This document shows, piece by piece, positions 54,998 through 59,827 of a stretch of DNA of 59,827 bases. A program made the position numbers and the translations under genes. The DNA lies in the NCBI GenBank assembly GCA_029298735.1, contig JANSLP010000196.1, positions 1 to 59,827 on the forward strand. The letters are read 5' to 3'. The DNA comes from Ophiostoma sp. CBS 140.51. Taxonomy: Eukaryota; Ascomycota; Sordariomycetes; Ophiostomatales; Ophiostomataceae. Under the pieces are notes generated by a model that was not told where the DNA came from, made no database searches, and saw only the letters and a program-made list of their open reading frames with translations. Every line of letters starts with the position of its first letter. Within the stretch, counting starts at the first letter, position 1.

Positions 54998-56845
54998 TTA
55001 GGCCCACCGCACAATCATCTTCTCTCTCTTGGCACTGCCACTGCGCCGCGCCTTGTCGATATCTGCTTCGACAGCAGCACGCCGCTCGTTGAGTCGGCGC
55101 ACTTCGTGTGCCATGACAGCAATGGAGCTGTCGATTTCGGGGTCGACCAGCTGCACGTCACCAAAGGGACTTTCGGCAAGCACTGAAGCACGTACGAGCC
55201 ACTCAGCCTTGCGAGCGTCTGTGAGTGAAGAAGTGGTGGCCGTCTCAAAAGCCTCTTGGGCGTTGGCAGCTACATCGTTGGCCTTGGCCGTGCGCTCGGT
55301 GAGTGTTGTCTGCAAGAAATGGGCGTTGATGCGTGTGGCGGTCTCAACAGACGAAGCTGTGACCTCGCCAACCAGGCCGCCATCCAACGGGTCTTCAATG
55401 GGCAGCATAAGAGACAAGCTTTCGAGCAGCTGGTCCATTGGTGAAACAGGACCACTGCTGCCCATGCCAAAACTGCCCGCACCGTAGCCAGATGAGCGGC
55501 GGCGCTGGGCCTTGAGGTCGGCACTCATCATACTGCTTGTGCCACCGACTGTGCCGGAGCGTGTGCGCATGTGTGAGGCCCCTGTTGACGGTCGTCGGCG
55601 CACTGGAGATCCGTAATTGCTGAGGCGGCGGTTGGATGCTTTGGCACGTGCCGATGTGGTCGAGATTTGGACAGCCAGCTCAGTCCGTGCAGCTCCAATC
55701 AGAGTGTCCGCAGTGGCGTAGTGGGCAGCTGCAGTGTCGATGCGTGTTGTGAGAAGGGAGAGGTGCTCGAGTAGAAAAACGAGACACTCGTCGACGTAGT
55801 CCAGGGCAAGCAGCGACCGCGTCAGGTTCTTGGCGTTCTTGCCAGACAAAGCCTTGAGAGCAGGTGCGAGGTACTGCTGCTCAACGGACATTTGCGCTAC
55901 AGGCAGGATCTCGGCAAACAACGACTCCAGTTCGCTTTGGAGTCCAGCAACGTCTTCAGGGGTTGCTGTTGTTGGCGCCGTCGCCCTTGTTGTTTCTGCC
56001 GTCTCCAACGCTTCCAGGTACAGCCGATCCAGCTTCGTGCGGATCGTCTCGACGGAAAACTTGATCAGGTGCAGGCAAATGTCCCGCAGCCGCGCAATGC
56101 TCGCCTGTTGTTGCTGTGCCGCCTCGTCTTGTGCAGAACCCTTGGCAGCCACCGGCGGCAGTGCCCACCCTAGTTTTTGGAGACTGGCCAGCAGCGTATC
56201 GTCTGACCGGCACAGACCATCGACTGTTTTCTGGACACGCTGTGCCAAGGCGCGGTTTTGTTGGGCCAAGTCATCTACACGGTCATCCAGTGCACGGCCC
56301 AGTCTCTCGACATCGGCGGCCAGATCGGTACGGGCGGTGTCCCATTTCTGCTGATGGAGGGCCGCAAAGGCTGTTCGGGAGGCCGCCCCTGTCGTTATCG
56401 AGACGGCCTCCAACTTGGCCACAGCGTCTTGTTGCTGCCGAACGACGTCGGTCTGCTTGTGGATGGCATCGGTAGACTTCTCAAGGGCAGTGATAGCAGC
56501 CCGTAGCTCGGTATCAGACAAAGGGAGAGAAACATGGATACCCTCCCCGTGGCTGTCATCCTGAATAGCGGCCGCTAGTTGTTCATACCGTTCACTGCGC
56601 TGAAGCGAATCAAATCTGTGACGGGATCAGCATATAAAAAGGAAGACAATGACGCGACGGGGAAAGGAAACTCACAGCTCAAGCTCATCCAAAGTCAGCA
56701 GCGTGTCGTCGCTGAGGTGTGTCGCCACCCATTCGACCAGTTCTGGGCCACTCGCCGCGTCTCTGAGTACGGAATCGAGCTCAGCGTCGTCGACGGCCAC
56801 GGCGCGTGCTCGCAGGATGCCCGCCAGGTCCCCTGCCTGCGTCAT
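54998..56845 (-). CDS. Coiled-coil protein resembling augmin subunit HAUS3
   Basis: Exon 1 is 56845-56676 and exon 2 is 56615-54998, with a 60-nt intron (GTGAGT..CACAG); 595 residues. The N-terminal ~75 residues (ELVEWVATHLSDDTLLTLDELELF) resemble the start of the augmin/HAUS subunit 3 family, a predicted globular domain. Long helical regions follow, typical of coiled coils (ITALEKSTDAIHKQTDVV and onward). A low-complexity Ser/Arg-rich insert lies near residues 380-440. The last ~100 residues are helical again and strongly charged. In other organisms augmin recruits gamma-tubulin to spindle microtubules. The assignment rests on pattern similarity only; another coiled-coil family is possible. 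The short first exon was chosen because it gives the domain a clean ATG. Confidence 0.65.
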
Positions 56846-58410
56846 TGTGTGGGTGTCGTACTACCGCGATTTCGGAGACGCGTCTTGGATATTGATTCAG
56901 GGGCAGGGGTGTTGGTGTCAACTCCCCCACGAAATGGGCGTCAACTGCAGCCTGATTTCGAAAGACTGACCGAGATAAACAATTGAGCCAGTTCTCACCT
57001 AGCCCCGTCTAGTTGTGCTGTTGCATTGAGTGCATGGCAACCGAGCTCGTTGATGCCCTTCACCGTTTGTTGTGGTGGAGGTTTGGTGGTACATGTCACT
57101 AGTCCCAAATAGGAATATTCGGGTCACGTGTGCACATCGTGAACTTGTAACCATCTCACCACTTCGCATCAACAGTGAAAGGATTAATGGTGCCGATGAC
57201 AGATTTAATTTGTCGATTTTATTTTTTTTGTGTTTTGATAGCTCTGTTGAAGTATACAATATGACGTATGGGTTGGTACCCTGAAAATTCTGCCGGCATC
57301 GAGGATCGGGAAGCTCATCGGATGAATGGCTGCAGATGTCAATGCAGGAACGTGGTTAAATTAAGGTACAAAAGTGCAAGATGTGCTAAATACGGAACGA
57401 TAAGGGAAAAGGAAATATGAGGACGAAAACGAGAAAATAAAAATAAAGAAAGTCTGATTTAGGAGGCCCGTTTTGAACATAATCCTTCCAAGTTAATATC
57501 TTGATATATCCGAACCAAAGATCCGTCCTCAAGGTCATCGAAGACGAGAATAAGAGCAATATACAAAAGTCGTCGACTGCCATACCATGACAACGTGAAA
57601 AAGACGCGCATTTATATTACTTTGACAAACCAACAACCAAGTTCACTTTAGCTATCTGCGTATCTCGGTGTAGTGTTGCGTGGCACTCCCTCGTAACTTT
57701 GGACAGAGCTCGCTTGCAAGGATGAGCTCTGCGGCATCGTTCTTTAATGCACACGCCACTTTGCATCGGACATTTTCGATATTACCCGCCTTGTATAATC
57801 TGCCTTGCTTGGTTGTTGGGAAGCGAACATCAATCTACCCAATCTACGGAGGCTCGTTGGAGACTTGCAAATTCCGGGTAAACGGGGCTGCTGTTGGGCG
57901 TAATGCTCTTCACCTGTTGTTTCCATGTTACTTAACAGCCTATCGACGACAGTGGCTGGCGCCAAGATATTTCTGTTAGACTTCCTTGGAGGCCACGACG
58001 AGCCAAGACAAGGTATAAACGGATTCCGGAGTTTTTGAGGCGTGCGGACAGACGGCACCGGTATAGGGACGGTAAGGAACTAAAGAAGCTGTTTACAAGC
58101 CATATATAGAACGGACATATTGGACGTCATATGGGTGCATCAAATGGGACGACGCAAACCGAGATCTGGGAGGTTGCGCAACCCATAAGTGCAGATATTT
58201 TCGTCTGATTATCTGATGTTTTGTGTGTTTGTTGTGTGTATAAATGTCGAGGCCACTCTCCTGTCACTTTTGCATTAAGCTTATGCCTCATACCGCATTT
58301 TTGTAACGACGCCGCCAATCCCACGTGTCGCTCTACTGTGTTGTAACGTCAGTACCAGAACTAGACACCAGCTATCACCTCCCAAATCCGGCACGTCGTA
58401 CACAACAGAC
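56846..58410. other. Divergent intergenic region between coiled-coil and GH45 genes
   Basis: Promoters of both genes should lie here. The sequence is AT-rich with no convincing gene. TATA-like words occur near 58235 (TGTATAAATG) ahead of the GH45 gene. Confidence 0.45.
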
Positions 58411-59326
58411 ATGCGTTCCATACAGATTCTACTAGCACTTCCGTGCATGCTGGCACCGGCCTTGGCAGCTGTTGATCCCCTCAACTCAGGGCGCACTCTG
58501 ACCAACTGGGACTGGTAAGTTTATGGTGGGCGATAGCCGAGAGGGTGGTATTAATTTGTGTAGCACGGAGCAGACCATATGCAGCCCTGTCGCGAGTGAA
58601 CAGCGCTCGGAGTACGACGCACGAAGTTAAACCAACTGACACACATTCGCAGCTGCAAACCGGCTTGTGCATGGTCCACATCGGCCTCCCGGAGCGGTGC
58701 ATCGTACGTTCCATCGACCAGTCCCTGTATTACAGTACTGTACCCTGCTTTTGACTTGCCCCTCGCTAACGCACACCAGAGGAAGCGCCCGCGTCTGTGA
58801 CAAGAACGACAACCCCTTGTCCCTCGCCAATGGCCAAAAGGAAGACAGCAGTTGCAGCAAGAAACCCGGTGGTGCTTTCCTCTGCTCCAACTACAGCCCC
58901 CACCCCGTCGACGACAACCTGTCGTATGCTTTTGCCGTTACCAACGGCACGACGGATTGCTGCAAGTGCTTTGAGCTCACGTGGAAGGACGGCCCCGTCG
59001 CGGGCAAGAAGGTTCAAGTGCAAATTATCAACGAGGGCGGCAGTGTCAATACTGTGACCGGCCGCGACTTTGTTTTGATCACCCCGGGCGGTGGCGTTGG
59101 GCCCAATGCAGGCGGTTGCAGCGCGCAGTTTGGCGGCGACTGGGGCCGGCAGTACGGCGGCGTTCTGAGCCGCGAGGACTGTGCGTCGCTGCCGAGTTCG
59201 CTGCAGGGCGGGTGCTACTGGCGGTGGAACTGGGCCCGCGGCGAGATTAATAACTGGAACGTGTCGTATGTGCCCATTACCTGCCCGGACTACCACGTGC
59301 AGATTTCTGGGTGCTCGTCGAAGTAG
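58411..59326 (+). CDS. GH45 endoglucanase-like secreted protein
   Basis: Three exons, 58411-58514, 58653-58703 and 58780-59326, flank introns of 138 nt (GTAAGT..CGCAG) and 76 nt (GTACGT, GCTAAC branch, CCAG). Codons are restored at both joins, giving 233 residues. A signal peptide of about 20 residues is followed by a single GH45 domain without a CBM. NWDCCKPAC (32-40) carries Asp 34, the expected catalytic base. TDCCKCFELTW and RQYGGVLSREDC are also family-typical. At the expected acid site the sequence reads GRDFVLITPGGGVG (147-160): from memory of the family, Asp should lie four residues before the Pro, where this protein has Val 150, with Asp 148 two residues earlier. It may be active through a shifted Asp, or non-hydrolytic. 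Confidence 0.9.
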
Positions 59327-59659
59327 AGCTGTCGTGGGCGATGCAGTCACAAATACTGGGCGGACAGTAGTTTTACCTTTCTTGTCTTCTTTTCTTTTTC
59401 ACTTCCGCCACCCCTCTTAATCAGTGGCCCTTTAATTATTTAATGACAAAATGGATGAGATTTTTATTTCAACGTACTTTTCGATTAAAGTTTTACGCCT
59501 CATCTCCATATTTTGCCCGGATCATGCTCCATGGTCCGTAATGCTGACTCTTTGTTCCCACTCCAACGGACCTTGTAAAAATACCAATTTGGACAAGTAT
59601 CGTCGGCGTGTCCGCCATCGTTCCCCGATTATAATTCCACATCCCAACCGGCATCTTTC
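59327..59659. other. GH45 3' flank and upstream region of the 5S gene
   Basis: It contains the 3' UTR of the GH45 gene and, at 59630-59635, a TATAAT element about 30 bp before the 5S gene. No other gene is seen. Confidence 0.6.
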
Positions 59660-59779
59660 ACGTACGGCCACAGATATTGGAGAACACGGGATCCCGTCCG
59701 CTCTCCCCTAGTTAAACCAATAATCGGCGGATTAGTAGTTGGGTCGGTGACGACCAGCGAATACCCGCTGCTGTACGTT
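59660..59779 (+). rRNA. 5S rRNA
   Basis: A 120-nt gene with helix I ends ACGTACGG and TGTACGTT, and the fungal 5S signatures GATCCCGTCCGCTCTC and TTAGTAGTTGGGTCGGTGAC. TATAAT lies at about -30, and TTTC precedes the start as it does in the other copy. A run of five T from 59778 is the polymerase III terminator. It is the inverted near-identical partner of the gene at 24869-24988, with one difference. Sequence outside gene and TATA is unrelated, as expected for dispersed 5S genes. Confidence 0.95.
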
Positions 59780-59827
59780 TTTGCACCTCGTTTCGTTATA
59801 TTTTGATTTTTATCTACTTTTTTTTGC

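Noticed and set aside
1..59827. CRISPR arrays, phage or bacterial mobile elements
   Set aside because: None seen; introns, 5S dispersal and gene families show that the sequence is fungal nuclear DNA.

Overview
The window looks like nuclear DNA of a filamentous ascomycete, probably a Sordariomycete. The evidence is short introns (56 to 138 nt) with GT..AG ends and CTRAC-type branch points, GC-rich third codon positions, a Zn2Cys6 regulator, GH55, GH45, GH3 and CBM1 wall-degrading proteins, a Tad-like LINE relic with a (TAA)n tail, and two dispersed 5S rRNA genes. I cannot name the genus. Gene models are manual; splice sites were read from the sequence.

Left edge (1-1800): a 174-bp element with perfect 19-bp terminal inverted repeats, the 3' end of a decayed LINE, and a cytochrome P450 that survives only as its heme-binding C-terminus, starting right after the LINE tail. 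Next (2176-6795): a reverse-strand gene joining the second half of a GH55 beta-1,3-glucanase to a PI-PLC-X-like phosphodiesterase domain, with no GH55 first half or signal peptide visible upstream, then a divergent single-pass membrane protein. A doubtful small gene lies at 7459-8037.

Core (8432-24638) is the most interesting part. Eight genes lie together: two divergent Gfo/Idh/MocA oxidoreductases, an MFS sugar-type transporter, a gentisate dioxygenase-like bicupin, a fumarylacetoacetase-family hydrolase, a Zn2Cys6 regulator, a GFA-domain protein and a leaderless GH3-PA14 beta-glucosidase. Their upstream regions, and the first intron of the GFA gene, repeatedly carry CTCGGA(AC) or its complement. 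Two copies form a near-palindrome, YTCGGA-N4-TCCGAG (CGG-N6-CCG), a plausible Zn2Cys6 site. I infer a locally regulated pathway that imports a phenolic glycoside, removes and oxidises the sugar, and cleaves the ring by a gentisate route. This is a hypothesis.

Middle (24.9-47.5 kb): a 5S rRNA gene, then sparse coding: a PLAC8 protein, an aromatic-ring FAD monooxygenase and a serine-rich membrane protein, separated by gene-free stretches of 4.1, 1.8, 4.3 and 8.7 kb. Right part (47.5 kb to end): a disordered conserved-type hypothetical protein, a secreted M14 carboxypeptidase, a secreted CBM1 protein with a GGNN-repeat tail, a coiled-coil protein resembling augmin subunit HAUS3, a GH45 endoglucanase with a possibly altered catalytic site, and a second 5S rRNA gene in the opposite orientation to the first.
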